From: Aerophototrophica crusticola
GTDB lineage: Bacteria; Pseudomonadota; Alphaproteobacteria; Azospirillales; Azospirillaceae
DNA: 64,000 nt
Reading direction: 5' to 3'
Assembly (NCBI GenBank): GCA_001939945.1
Contig: MOEB01000023.1
Coordinates: 1-64,000, forward strand
The first letter of the stretch is position 1. Every line of letters starts with the position of its first letter. The translations under genes were made by a program, and so were the position numbers. Below, in pieces: positions 15,982-25,730 of this stretch. The notes beneath the pieces are model-generated. The model ran no database searches. It had not been told where the DNA came from and saw nothing but the letters and a program-made list of their open reading frames with translations.

Positions 15982-16833
15982 ATGAACGAACCTTCCCCCT
16001 GCTGGCCCCTGATCCGTGCCGACGGCCCCGTGCTGGTCTTCGGCGGGCCCTATTCGAACCTCCACGCCACCCAGGCCCTGTGGGCGGAGGCGGAGCGGCT
16101 GGGCATCCCGCCGTCCCGCACCATCTGCACCGGCGACGTGGTGGCCTATGGCGCCCATCCCGCGGAGACGGTGGCCCTGGTCCGGGCCTGGGGCATCCCC
16201 GTCGTGGCGGGGAACGTGGAGGAAAGCCTGGGCGCCGGGGCGGATGACTGCGGCTGCGGCTTCGCCGAGGGCACGGCCTGCGACCTGGCCTCCGTCCGCT
16301 GGTACCGGCACGCGGACAGGGCGCTGGGGCGAGGGGAGCGGGCCTGGATGCGGGACCTGCCGGGGCGGATCGACCTGGAGGTGGGGGGCAAGCGGCTGGC
16401 CGTGGTCCATGGGGCCCCCAGCGCGGTGAACCGGTTCCTGTTCCCGTCCGCCGGGGATGGGGAACTGGCGGCGGAGATCGCCCTGACCGGCTGCGACGGG
16501 GTGGTCGCCGGCCATTCCGGCATCCCCTTCACCCGGATCGTCGATGGGCGGGTCTGGCACAATGCCGGGGTGGTGGGCATGCCGGCGGATGACGGGACGC
16601 CGGAGGTCTGGTTTTCCCTGCTCGTTCCGGAAGCGGGCGGGTTGCGGCTGGAGCACCGGCGCCTGTCCTATGACTGGCGCGCCGCCCAGGCCGCGATGCG
16701 GGCGGCGGACCTGCCGGAAGGTTATGCCGCCGCGCTGGGGACGGGCATCTGGCCCAGCGACGACATCCTGCCGCCCATGGAACGATCCGTGCGCGGAATG
16801 AGGTGGGAGCCGGAGAGCATCCTCCTTGGCTGA
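15982..16833 (+). CDS. Metallophosphoesterase (calcineurin-like)
   Basis: About 283 residues with the metallophosphoesterase motifs in order: GGPYSNLHA (first motif), TGDVVAYGAHP (GD-x-x-x-x-G), GNVEES (the GNHD/E position), VVHGAP and AGHSGIP. The first motif has GPYSNLH where the family usually has GDIHGN, so the first metal-ligand Asp and His look substituted. The ATG at 15982 is preferred; a GTG at 15946 is in frame. It is divergent from phnD, so a role in releasing phosphate from imported compounds is plausible but inferred. Confidence 0.75.
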   Translation: MNEPSPCWPLIRADGPVLVFGGPYSNLHATQALWAEAERLGIPPSRTICTGDVVAYGAHPAETVALVRAWGIPVVAGNVEESLGAGADDCGCGFAEGTACDLASVRWYRHADRALGRGERAWMRDLPGRIDLEVGGKRLAVVHGAPSAVNRFLFPSAGDGELAAEIALTGCDGVVAGHSGIPFTRIVDGRVWHNAGVVGMPADDGTPEVWFSLLVPEAGGLRLEHRRLSYDWRAAQAAMRAADLPEGYAAALGTGIWPSDDILPPMERSVRGMRWEPESILLG

Positions 16834-16894
16834 GCGTGCCTGGGTCGGCGTGGCCGGTGTTGATCCCCCGGGCCGACAGCGGAAGGAGCCCCGG

Positions 16895-17632
16895 ATGGAT
16901 GCGCGGGCCTGCCGCCTCAGCAGCCTGGACCTGGCGAAGGGACTGGCCATCACCCTGATGGTGGTGGACCATGTGGGCAACTTCCTGTTCCCGGAGGCGG
17001 AATGGCTGCGCGTGCTGGGGCGCGGGGCCTTCCCCATCTTCGCCTTCCTGGCCGGGTTCCTGCCGGCCCGGGCGTTTCCATGGCGCATCCTGGTCGCCGG
17101 CCTTGTGTTGCAGCCCGTGCTGGGGGTGCTGGACGGCTGGTGGCTGCCCTTCAACGTGCTGGTGCCGCTGGCCCTGTGGCGGGCGCTGCTGTCCCAGCCG
17201 CAGGCAGAGGCTTTCCTGGCGGACACGTCGCGGCTGGTGCCCCTGGCGGTCGTCTGCCTGGTTCTGGCCCCCGTCACCGGGGCGGTGCTGGAGTATGGCA
17301 CGGCGGGCCTGATGTTCGGCGCCCTGGGCGTGGCCTGCCGGCAGGGGCGCCGGACGGAGCCGGGGACGCTGATGGGCCTGGTGGTGGCCCTGGCCGGCCA
17401 TATGGTGCTGCAGGCCACCGGCTTCGGCCTGGGCTGGGCAGGTGCCCTGGCCGTGCTGGCCGTGCTGCTGCCCGTCATGGTGATGCTGGCCAGCCTGGAG
17501 CGGCGCTGCGTGGAGACCACCCTGCCGGGGGTGATCCTGGCCCCCATCCGCCTGCTGGCCCGGCACAGCCTGTGGGTCTATGCGGTACATCTGCCGATGC
17601 TGATGGTGGTGCGGGACTGGCTGGGGCCTTGA
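16895..17632 (+). CDS. TraX-like polytopic membrane protein
   Basis: This 245-residue protein has seven to eight hydrophobic segments. The N-terminal motif SLDLAKGLAITLMVVDHVGN followed by FLFP and RGAFPIFAFLAGF matches the TraX family, integral membrane acetyltransferases named after F-pilin acetylation. Chromosomal relatives modify unknown substrates. No conjugation genes lie nearby. The ATG at 16895 has the ribosome site GGAAGGAG; the open frame upstream overlaps the phosphoesterase end and is unlikely to be used. Confidence 0.75.
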   Translation: MDARACRLSSLDLAKGLAITLMVVDHVGNFLFPEAEWLRVLGRGAFPIFAFLAGFLPARAFPWRILVAGLVLQPVLGVLDGWWLPFNVLVPLALWRALLSQPQAEAFLADTSRLVPLAVVCLVLAPVTGAVLEYGTAGLMFGALGVACRQGRRTEPGTLMGLVVALAGHMVLQATGFGLGWAGALAVLAVLLPVMVMLASLERRCVETTLPGVILAPIRLLARHSLWVYAVHLPMLMVVRDWLGP

Positions 17633-17647
17633 TGTCGGGCGGAGGGG

Positions 17648-17804
17648 ATTTTTCACGGACAGGCACGGACGTTCCACGGACGGACACGGACCGGACCTTT
17701 CACGGCAAGTCTTGTCAGCAATCTTTCGGGGGGGATGCCTGCGGCGCGAGGTTGGCCGGCGGCAAGGTCCGTGTCCGTCCGTGGCGTGTCCGTGCCGTCC
17801 GTGC
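17648..17804. repeat. Long inverted repeat with CACGGAC arms and GCCTGCGGCGC core
   Basis: The left arm (17648-17695) and right arm (17766-17804) hold CACGGACAGGCACGGACG-type units in inverted orientation. The centre has GGGATGCCTGCGGCGCGAGG, the same core as at 12957. It begins 16 bases after the TraX-like stop. Confidence 0.88.
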
Positions 17805-17893
17805 AAGGCGGCCCCTCCCCCGGATCAGGCGACGGTGGTTGACCACCAGGGCGGGCGTGCTATCTGCGGGGAGTGATTCCGAGAGGGGTGGTC

Positions 17894-18169
17894 ATGGAGC
17901 CGGGTTTGGCAGGGTGGCAGTTGGCGCTGCTGGTGCACGGGGTGCTGGCGCTGATCGGGCTGTGGCCCGCGCTCAGGCTGCTGGAACGGGCGGGCCTGCC
18001 CAGGGGCTGGGCCCTGTCGCTGGCCGTGCCCGTGCTGGGCTGGCCGGCCTTCGCCACCCTGCTCGCCTTCAAGGCCTGGCCGACCCTGCCCCCGCGGGAG
18101 GAGAAGCTGCACCCGCGGGAGCGGATGAGGCGGGAACGGGCGGCCATGGCCGCGAAGCAGGGGGGCTGA
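17894..18169 (+). CDS. Small two-helix membrane protein
   Basis: 91 residues with two hydrophobic segments (about 7-30 and 36-60) and a strongly basic C-terminal tail (PREEKLHPRERMRRERAAM). A GAGAGGGG ribosome site precedes the ATG at 17894. It is followed 3 bases after its stop by another small membrane protein, and then by the glycerophosphodiesterase, so the three form an operon. No family recognised. Confidence 0.6.
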   Translation: MEPGLAGWQLALLVHGVLALIGLWPALRLLERAGLPRGWALSLAVPVLGWPAFATLLAFKAWPTLPPREEKLHPRERMRRERAAMAAKQGG

Positions 18170-18172
18170 GCC

Positions 18173-18406
18173 ATGCCGCGCTATGGTGACCTGGTGGAGA
18201 TGCTGGGCTTCATGCCGCCCTGGGCCTCCACCCTTGTGGCGGTCCTGGCCATCACCTGGACGGCCTGCATGGCGGGCATCGTGCTGGGCAAGACGGGGCG
18301 CAACCCCTTGTGGGCGCTGCTGGTCTTCCTGTTCTTCCCGCTGCTGACGGCGGGGCTGTGGTTCCTGGCGCTGACGCCCTGGCCGCGGCAGCAGCCGAAG
18401 CCGTGA
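18173..18406 (+). CDS. Small two-helix membrane protein
   Basis: 77 residues with two membrane segments joined by a short basic loop (LGKTGRNPLWALL). Its stop overlaps the GTG start of the glycerophosphodiesterase as GTGA, indicating coupled translation. The loop resembles those of small membrane proteins found in many Proteobacteria, but I cannot name a family. A role in lipid metabolism is suggested by context only. Confidence 0.6.
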   Translation: MPRYGDLVEMLGFMPPWASTLVAVLAITWTACMAGIVLGKTGRNPLWALLVFLFFPLLTAGLWFLALTPWPRQQPKP

Positions 18407-19161
18407 GCGGGCACCCCTACCTGGACGCGGCCCGCCCCGTGCCCTTCGCCCACCGGGGCGGCGGGCTGGAGGCGGCGGAGAACACCCTGGCCGCCTTCGC
18501 CCATGCGGTGCGGCTGGGCTACCGGTACATCGAGACGGACGTGCACGCCACGCGCGACGGCGTGCTGCTGGTGTTCCATGACGACCGGCTGGAGCGGCTG
18601 ACCGGCCTGCCCGGCTGCCCCGGCGACCATCGCTGGGCGGAGCTGAAGGCCGCCAAGGTGCAGGGCGGGGAGGGCATCCCCCTGTTCGACGCCCTGCTGG
18701 AAAGCTTCCCCGACACCCGCTTCAACATCGACCCCAAGACCGACGCCGCGGCCGAGGCCCTGGCCACGGCGCTGGAACGGCACCAGGCCTTCGACCGGGT
18801 CTGCGTGGGCTCCTTCTCCGGCGCGCGGCTGGCCCGGTTGCGCAAGCGGTTCGGGCCCCGGCTCTGCACCTCCGCCGGGCCGCTGGGGGTGGCGCGGGCC
18901 TGGTTGGCGGGGAAGGGGCTGCCGTCCGGCCCGCTGGCGCCGGACTGCTTCCAGGTGCCGGTGCGGCAGTACGGGGTGGAGATCGTCACCCCGGGCTTCC
19001 TGCGCGCCGCCCATGCCCGCGGCAAGCAGGTGCATGTCTGGACCATCGACGACGCGGCGGAGATGGGCCGCCTGCTCGACCTGGGCGTGGACGGCATCAT
19101 GACCGACCGGCCCACCCTGCTGCGGCAGGTGATGGAGCGACGAGGCGTGTGGCGGGGCTAG
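18403..19161 (+). CDS. Glycerophosphodiester phosphodiesterase
   Basis: This 252-residue TIM-barrel enzyme should hydrolyse glycerophosphodiesters to sn-glycerol 3-phosphate and an alcohol. Motifs: [18 protein letters not shown] with the catalytic His-Arg and Glu, [27 protein letters not shown], and the C-terminal [19 protein letters not shown]. No signal peptide is visible, so it resembles cytoplasmic UgpQ. The start is the GTG at 18403 overlapping the preceding gene's stop; an upstream ATG in frame lies inside that gene. Its 3' end overlaps the next, convergent gene by 4 bases. Confidence 0.88.
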   Translation: MSGHPYLDAARPVPFAHRGGGLEAAENTLAAFAHAVRLGYRYIETDVHATRDGVLLVFHDDRLERLTGLPGCPGDHRWAELKAAKVQGGEGIPLFDALLESFPDTRFNIDPKTDAAAEALATALERHQAFDRVCVGSFSGARLARLRKRFGPRLCTSAGPLGVARAWLAGKGLPSGPLAPDCFQVPVRQYGVEIVTPGFLRAAHARGKQVHVWTIDDAAEMGRLLDLGVDGIMTDRPTLLRQVMERRGVWRG

Positions 19162-19427
19162 AACGGTCCCCCGTCCTCCGGCATGCGGCTGCGGGCCTCG
19201 TCATGCACGGCCTGGTCGTGGCCGCTGCGGTTGCTGATGAAGACCAGGGCCATCAGGCCGCCCCCCACCACCGCCGTGCCCAGGGCGCCCAGGCCCAGGG
19301 CGATGAAGCCGCGGACCGAGATGGTCACCGGCCCCTCCGTGCTGGTCCACATGATGACCGCCAGCACCACGGTCAGCGCCAGGATGCCCAGCAGAATGGC
19401 GACAAGGAACAGCGCGCCCCGGCCCAT
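19158..19427 (-). CDS. Small two-helix membrane protein
   Basis: 89 residues with two membrane segments (about 7-26 and 40-63) and a charged His/Asp-containing tail. The ATG at 19427 is preceded by GGGGA. It is divergent from argG across about 160 bases and convergent with the glycerophosphodiesterase gene. The family is not recognised. Confidence 0.55.
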   Translation of the reverse strand: MGRGALFLVAILLGILALTVVLAVIMWTSTEGPVTISVRGFIALGLGALGTAVVGGGLMALVFISNRSGHDQAVHDEARSRMPEDGGPF

Positions 19428-19586
19428 AATCCAGTCCCCGAATGGTCTCGCGGCGAGCCTATCGCCCCGCCGGCAAAGCCTCAACCGCCGCATGCCTCCA
19501 TCGTGCCGCACCCATCTGGACAGGGCCGGGGGGCCGGGGCTAACGTCCGCACCCGGTTTCCCCCGCGTGGCGACAGGAAGTTACCC

Positions 19587-20804
19587 ATGAAGCAAGGTGT
19601 GAAGAAGGTCGTGCTCGCCTATTCCGGCGGCCTCGACACGTCGGTGATCCTGAAGTGGCTGCAGGAGACCTACCGATGCGAGGTGGTGACCTTCACGGCG
19701 GATTTGGGCCAGGGGGAGGAGCTGGAGCCCGCCCGCGCCAAGGCGCAGATGCTGGGCATCAAGCCGGAGAACATCTTCATCGACGACCTGCGCGAGGAGT
19801 TCGTGCGGGACTTCGTGTTCCCCATGTTCCGCGCCAACACCCTGTATGAGGGCACCTACCTGCTGGGCACCAGCATCGCCCGGCCGCTGATCGCCAAGCG
19901 CCAGGTCGAGATCGCCAACCAGGTGGGCGCCGATGCCGTGTCCCATGGTGCCACCGGCAAGGGCAACGACCAGGTCCGGTTCGAGCTGGGCTATTACGCC
20001 CTGAAGCCGGACGTGACCGTGATCGCCCCCTGGCGGGAATGGGACCTGAACAGCCGCACCGCCCTGCTGGAATTCGCGGAGAAGCACCAGATCCCCATCG
20101 CCAAGGACAAGCGCGGCGAGGCGCCCTACAGTACCGACGCCAACCTGCTGCACATCTCCTATGAGGGGAAGGCGCTGGAGGACCCCTGGGTCGAGCCGGA
20201 CGAGGACATGTTCACCCGCTCCGTCGCGCCGGAGAAGGCGCCGGACGAGGCGGAGTATGTGGAGATCGAGTTCGAGAAGGGCGACGCCGTGGCCGTCAAC
20301 GGCCAGAGGCTGTCCCCCGCCGCCCTGCTGACCGAGCTGAACCGCCTTGGCGGCAAGCACGGCATCGGCCGGCTGGACCTGGTGGAGAACCGCTTCGTCG
20401 GCATGAAGAGCCGCGGCGTCTATGAGACCCCCGGCGGCACCCTGCTGAACGTGGCCCACCGGGGCATGGAGAGCATCACCCTGGACCGGGAAAGCATGCA
20501 CCTGAAGGACGAGGTGATGCCCCGCTACGCCAAGCTGATCTACAACGGCTTCTGGTTCAGCCCGGAGCGGGAGGCCCTGCAGGCCCTGATCGACAAGACG
20601 CAGGAGCGGGTCAACGGCATGGTCCGCCTGAAGCTGTTCAAGGGCAGTGCCCGCGTGGTGGGCCGCAAGAGCCCCAACAGCCTGTACCGGCTGGACTACG
20701 TCACCTTCGAGGCGGACAGCGTCTATAACCAGAAGGACGCCGAAGGCTTCATCAAGCTGAACGCCCTGCGCCTGCGGCTGGGGACGATTGCCAAGGGAAT
20801 GTGA
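19587..20804 (+). CDS. argG: Argininosuccinate synthase
   Basis: This 405-residue enzyme joins citrulline and aspartate using ATP in arginine biosynthesis. The PP-loop [10 protein letters not shown] starts at residue 10. Other hallmarks: the citrulline-binding [15 protein letters not shown], the [15 protein letters not shown] block, and the C-terminal [16 protein letters not shown]. The length is standard. The ATG at 19587 is preceded by ACAGGAAG. It is convergent with ppsR, with a GGATTA repeat in the gap. Confidence 0.97.
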   Translation: MKQGVKKVVLAYSGGLDTSVILKWLQETYRCEVVTFTADLGQGEELEPARAKAQMLGIKPENIFIDDLREEFVRDFVFPMFRANTLYEGTYLLGTSIARPLIAKRQVEIANQVGADAVSHGATGKGNDQVRFELGYYALKPDVTVIAPWREWDLNSRTALLEFAEKHQIPIAKDKRGEAPYSTDANLLHISYEGKALEDPWVEPDEDMFTRSVAPEKAPDEAEYVEIEFEKGDAVAVNGQRLSPAALLTELNRLGGKHGIGRLDLVENRFVGMKSRGVYETPGGTLLNVAHRGMESITLDRESMHLKDEVMPRYAKLIYNGFWFSPEREALQALIDKTQERVNGMVRLKLFKGSARVVGRKSPNSLYRLDYVTFEADSVYNQKDAEGFIKLNALRLRLGTIAKGM

Positions 20805-20814
20805 GGGGCGGGCT

Positions 20815-20945
20815 GTCGGATTACGCTTCGCTAATCCGACCTACGATGCGCCCTCGTAGGTCGGATTAGGCGCGGCAGCGCCGTAATCCGACGGCTCGTG
20901 CAACGACGGTTGGCTGTCGGATTACGCTTCGCTAATCCGACCTAC
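20815..20945. repeat. Two copies of a GTCGGATTA...TAATCCGAC palindromic repeat
   Basis: GTCGGATTACGCTTCGCTAA and its partner TAATCCGACCTACG occur twice in direct orientation (about 20815-20844 and 20913-20945). Between them is an inverted relative, CGTAGGTCGGATTAGGCGCG with CGTAATCCGACGG. Each copy folds into a hairpin with a GCTTCGC apex. This resembles REP-type sequences common in many Proteobacteria. It fills the convergent argG-ppsR gap and could terminate both transcripts. Confidence 0.85.
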
Positions 20946-20948
20946 GCC

Positions 20949-22340
20949 TCACTCCCCCTCGCCCTCGCTGTCGCCCAGGCCGTAGCGGCGGAGCTTGACG
21001 TACAGGCTCTGGCGGCTGAGGCCCAGGATCTCGGCCGCCGAGGCGCGGTTGTCGCCGGTCAGTTCCAGGGCGGCCTCGATGCAGAGCTGCTCCACCACGT
21101 CGGTGGTTTCCCGCACCAGGTCCTTCAGGGGCACCCGGCCCACCAGCTCCTTCAACTGCTGGACGGAGCGGGGCAGCTCGGTCTTGCGGCCCTCCGGCGC
21201 AAGGCGGCGGCCCACGTTGCGGATGGTGAAGCCGAAGCCGGGGCGGTCGCCGTCCGGCAGGGACGCGGCCGACACCTCGATGTCCACCGACCCGCCATAC
21301 TCCCCCCGCAGGGTGGTGGCGTAGAGGCGCACGGCCCCGTGCTGGCGCAGGTTGGCCACCAGCACGTTCAGGTCCACCCCCGGGCGGCCCAGCCAGCGCT
21401 CCAGCGACTCGCCCCGCGCCTGCTCCGCCGTGGCGAGCTGGGCCAGGTCCAGGAAGGCGGGGTTCGCCTCCAGGATGCGGCCGTCCGGGTCGGTGACGAC
21501 GAAGCCGTCGGGCATCCGCTCCAGCAGGGGCAGCAGGGCCGAGCCCTTGGCCGGCCGGGCGATGGCGTGCGCCTCCCGGCCCGCCAGGCGGACCAGGAAC
21601 AGGGCCGTCCCCTCATGCCGGAACAGGCTGGCGGAGACCCGGAACTCCTGCTCGCCCAGGGCGGCGCGGGCCACCACCTCCTCCGCCCGGCCGGTGGCGC
21701 GGACATGGGCCAGCAGGGCTTGCAGCGCCTCGGCGCCCGCCGCATCGAACCCTTCCAGCAGGCTTCGGCCCACGACCGGGTCCATGGCGCCGGACAGCAG
21801 GCCCATGGCGGCCGGGTTCGCCTCCGCCACCTTCAGGCTGGCGGCGTCCACGATCAGCACCGGGTCCGGCGTGGCATGGAACAGGATGCGGTAGCGCAGC
21901 TCCATCTGGCGCAGGCGGGAATAGTCCCGCTCCACCGCCTGCTGCGCGGCGACCAGCCGCTGCTGCAGGGCGGAGATACCGCGCAGGTCGCGGCCCACCG
22001 CCACGACCAACCCGTCCGGGCCCACCTGCACGGCGGTGTACTGCACGGGGATGTCGGCATCATGGGAAGAGGCGTGGTTCACGTGGCGCCAGCGGGGCGA
22101 CTCGGTCGCCGCGTCGCGCAGCAGCGCCTCCACCTTCGGGCGGCTTTCCACGGTCACCGTGTCGGCCCAGGCGCGGCCCAGCCACTGGCTGCCCCATTCC
22201 TGCATCAGCTCCGGGCTGCCATAGGCGATGTCCTGGATGGTCCCGCCCGGGTCCAGCACCAACGCCACGTCACCCGACGCCGCGATCAGGGCCGCGATGG
22301 CCTTCGCGTCCAGTGCGCCGAACGACTTGCTCGGGGCCAT
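20949..22340 (-). CDS. ppsR: Photosynthesis repressor PpsR/CrtJ
   Basis: This 463-residue regulator represses bch, crt and puc genes in response to oxygen and light. Layout: N-terminal domain, a linking helix (ALQQRLVAAQQAVERDYSRLRQMELR), two PAS domains (YRILFHATPDPVLIVDA near 150; LLERMPDGFVVTDPDGRILEANPAF near 270), and a C-terminal Fis-type helix-turn-helix (AAEILGLSRQSLYVKLRRYGL). Only one Cys is present, at the HTH position equivalent to the reactive Cys of CrtJ/PpsR; the partner Cys between the PAS domains is absent. The start ATG at 22340 gives the usual family length. It lies downstream of aerR on the same strand. Confidence 0.93.
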   Translation of the reverse strand: MAPSKSFGALDAKAIAALIAASGDVALVLDPGGTIQDIAYGSPELMQEWGSQWLGRAWADTVTVESRPKVEALLRDAATESPRWRHVNHASSHDADIPVQYTAVQVGPDGLVVAVGRDLRGISALQQRLVAAQQAVERDYSRLRQMELRYRILFHATPDPVLIVDAASLKVAEANPAAMGLLSGAMDPVVGRSLLEGFDAAGAEALQALLAHVRATGRAEEVVARAALGEQEFRVSASLFRHEGTALFLVRLAGREAHAIARPAKGSALLPLLERMPDGFVVTDPDGRILEANPAFLDLAQLATAEQARGESLERWLGRPGVDLNVLVANLRQHGAVRLYATTLRGEYGGSVDIEVSAASLPDGDRPGFGFTIRNVGRRLAPEGRKTELPRSVQQLKELVGRVPLKDLVRETTDVVEQLCIEAALELTGDNRASAAEILGLSRQSLYVKLRRYGLGDSEGEGE

Positions 22341-22446
22341 GAAGTGCGTCACGGCAGCCTCTCGTCCGCGCGGCACGGGAGACGCGCCGGGCATGTCGGG
22401 CGCCATCATAGGCATGTTTCGGGCCGGCCTTGTCAAGATTTGTTGA

Positions 22447-22464
22447 CGTCCATAATTATTGACA
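22447..22464 (-). promoter_or_regulatory. Candidate PpsR site upstream of ppsR
   Basis: On the minus strand this reads TGTCAATAATTATGGACG, i.e. TGT-N12-ACG, one base off the PpsR/CrtJ consensus TGT-N12-ACA. It lies about 107 bases before the ppsR ATG and just upstream of a TTGACA that could be a -35 element, so autorepression is plausible. The TTGACACTTTG stretch beside it is shared with the bchG upstream region. Confidence 0.5.
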
Positions 22465-22570
22465 CTTTGGCCCGTCCGACCAGTGGACAGGGTGTCGCCC
22501 TCAACCCCTTGACCTGACATATGGTCTTGAGCCATCCAAGCAGCCCGACACATTAGCACAACAGAATAAT

Positions 22571-22595
22571 TCGGGCGGCATTTCTGCCGTCCGGC
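22571..22595 (-). terminator. Weak hairpin between aerR and ppsR
   Basis: CGGCAGAAATGCCG with surrounding G/C bases forms a short stem about 40-65 bases past the aerR stop, followed on the minus strand by an AT-rich stretch. It is weaker than the other hairpins here; partial read-through into ppsR is possible. Confidence 0.3.
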
Positions 22596-22636
22596 AAAAA
22601 GGCCGCACCGCCATGGATGACGCGGCCCATCAGTTT

Positions 22637-23554
22637 TTATGCAATGAATTTCTCTGCCTGTACAGGGGCTTGCCGCCCGTCAACGGCACAGTCGTCGGCC
22701 CCCACCAGCCCGACATAGTCCGGGTGCAGCGTGAAGATGGGGCCGCCAACCATCACGCCCACTGAACGATTTCGCGAATTCTTGCGGACCGCGCGGATGC
22801 AGCCGGCCACCATGTCCAGCTTGGCGCCGCTGCCGCCGGACAGCCCCACCACCGCATACCATTGTTCGCGGACCAGGGCCGCCAGCTCGTCCCGTCCGGA
22901 CGGGTTGGCGGTGGTCACGTCCCACCCGGCCCGGCGGAAGAACTCCGCTACCATGAACAGGCCGAAGGAATGCTGGTCGCCCGGCGTGGGCAGCAGCAGC
23001 ACCCGCCGCCGCGGGTCCACCGGCTCCGCTTCCGCCAGCAGCAGGGAACTCATGTCCCGCATGATCGTGCGCAGGTGGCACATGCCCACGGTCACGTCAC
23101 CAAAATCGCAGAGGTCCTGTTCCCACAGATAGCCCAGATGGCGGGCGGCCGGGGCCAGCAGGTCGGTGAACAGGTGCTCCGGCCGGGCGCCCAGGCGGAC
23201 GCGCGCCTGCACGAACTCCTGCGCCGGGCCCATCTCCGGCGCCAGCAGCAGCCCGGCCAGGTTCACCACGTCGTCCCCGTGCAGGGGCGTGCGCACCGGG
23301 TTGGTGTGCAGCGTGGACGGACCACCGGTCTTCCCGGTGGCGCCATGCGCCAGGAGCAGGCGGGGGACCACCTCGGCCTCCACGGTGCCGCGCAGGCCGA
23401 GGGACAAGCTGTCCCCCTGCGGCCGCCGCACCTGCCTGGAACCCGGATCATCCCCGTCGGATGGTGGCTGGCCAGGGCAAGCCTGGACATCCGTTGGCCC
23501 TTCGGGACTGTTCCGGGCTGTTTCCCCCTCGATCTTATCGAGCGTGCCCGTCAT
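22637..23554 (-). CDS. aerR: Cobalamin-dependent antirepressor AerR/PpaA
   Basis: This 305-residue protein should bind a B12 derivative and antagonise PpsR in a light-dependent way. A variable, hydrophilic N-terminal region (about 95 residues) precedes a helical cap (ARHLGYLWEQDLCDFGDVTVGMCHL) and a Rossmann-type B12-binding domain with GDQHSFGLFM, which holds the DxHxxG motif, then LSGGSGAKLD and VMVGGPIFTLHPDYVGLVGADD. It lies immediately upstream of ppsR on the same strand and divergent from bchF, the arrangement seen for ppaA-ppsR in other purple bacteria. Confidence 0.92.
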   Translation of the reverse strand: MTGTLDKIEGETARNSPEGPTDVQACPGQPPSDGDDPGSRQVRRPQGDSLSLGLRGTVEAEVVPRLLLAHGATGKTGGPSTLHTNPVRTPLHGDDVVNLAGLLLAPEMGPAQEFVQARVRLGARPEHLFTDLLAPAARHLGYLWEQDLCDFGDVTVGMCHLRTIMRDMSSLLLAEAEPVDPRRRVLLLPTPGDQHSFGLFMVAEFFRRAGWDVTTANPSGRDELAALVREQWYAVVGLSGGSGAKLDMVAGCIRAVRKNSRNRSVGVMVGGPIFTLHPDYVGLVGADDCAVDGRQAPVQAEKFIA

Positions 23555-23687
23555 CTAAGGTCCCCAGGTTTAGGGATTTTTAACCCTACGCTTGCGTCCG
23601 GGATTGTCCAACACCGATTTCCGCATGGGCCGTGGGGGTCTCGGCTGCGTTCCCGGCACCCCTCAGCGGACTATAGCGGGGCTCGAC

Positions 23688-23721
23688 TGTCAACATAGAT
23701 TGACGTCTGATCCTGTTGACG
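23688..23721 (+). promoter_or_regulatory. Overlapping candidate PpsR sites upstream of bchF
   Basis: Two overlapping 18-base units are seen: TGTCAACATAGATTGACG (23688-23705, TGT-N12-ACG) and CGTCTGATCCTGTTGACG (23704-23721, CGT-N12-ACG). They share the ACG/CGT junction. They lie in the divergent aerR-bchF region about 120-150 bases before the bchF ATG, where control of the whole superoperon is expected. Confidence 0.55.
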
Positions 23722-23744
23722 GGTGCGTCCGGGGCGTCTACTCT
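23716..23744 (+). promoter_or_regulatory. Candidate superoperon promoter for bchF
   Basis: TTGACG (23716-23721), a 17-base spacer and TACTCT (23739-23744) form a sigma-70-like pair; the -10 is a weak match. The -35 overlaps the second PpsR-like unit, which would explain repression by occlusion. Confidence 0.4.
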
Positions 23745-23750
23745 TCCTGA

Positions 23751-25727
<1,977 letters not shown>

Positions 25728-25730
25728 GCC

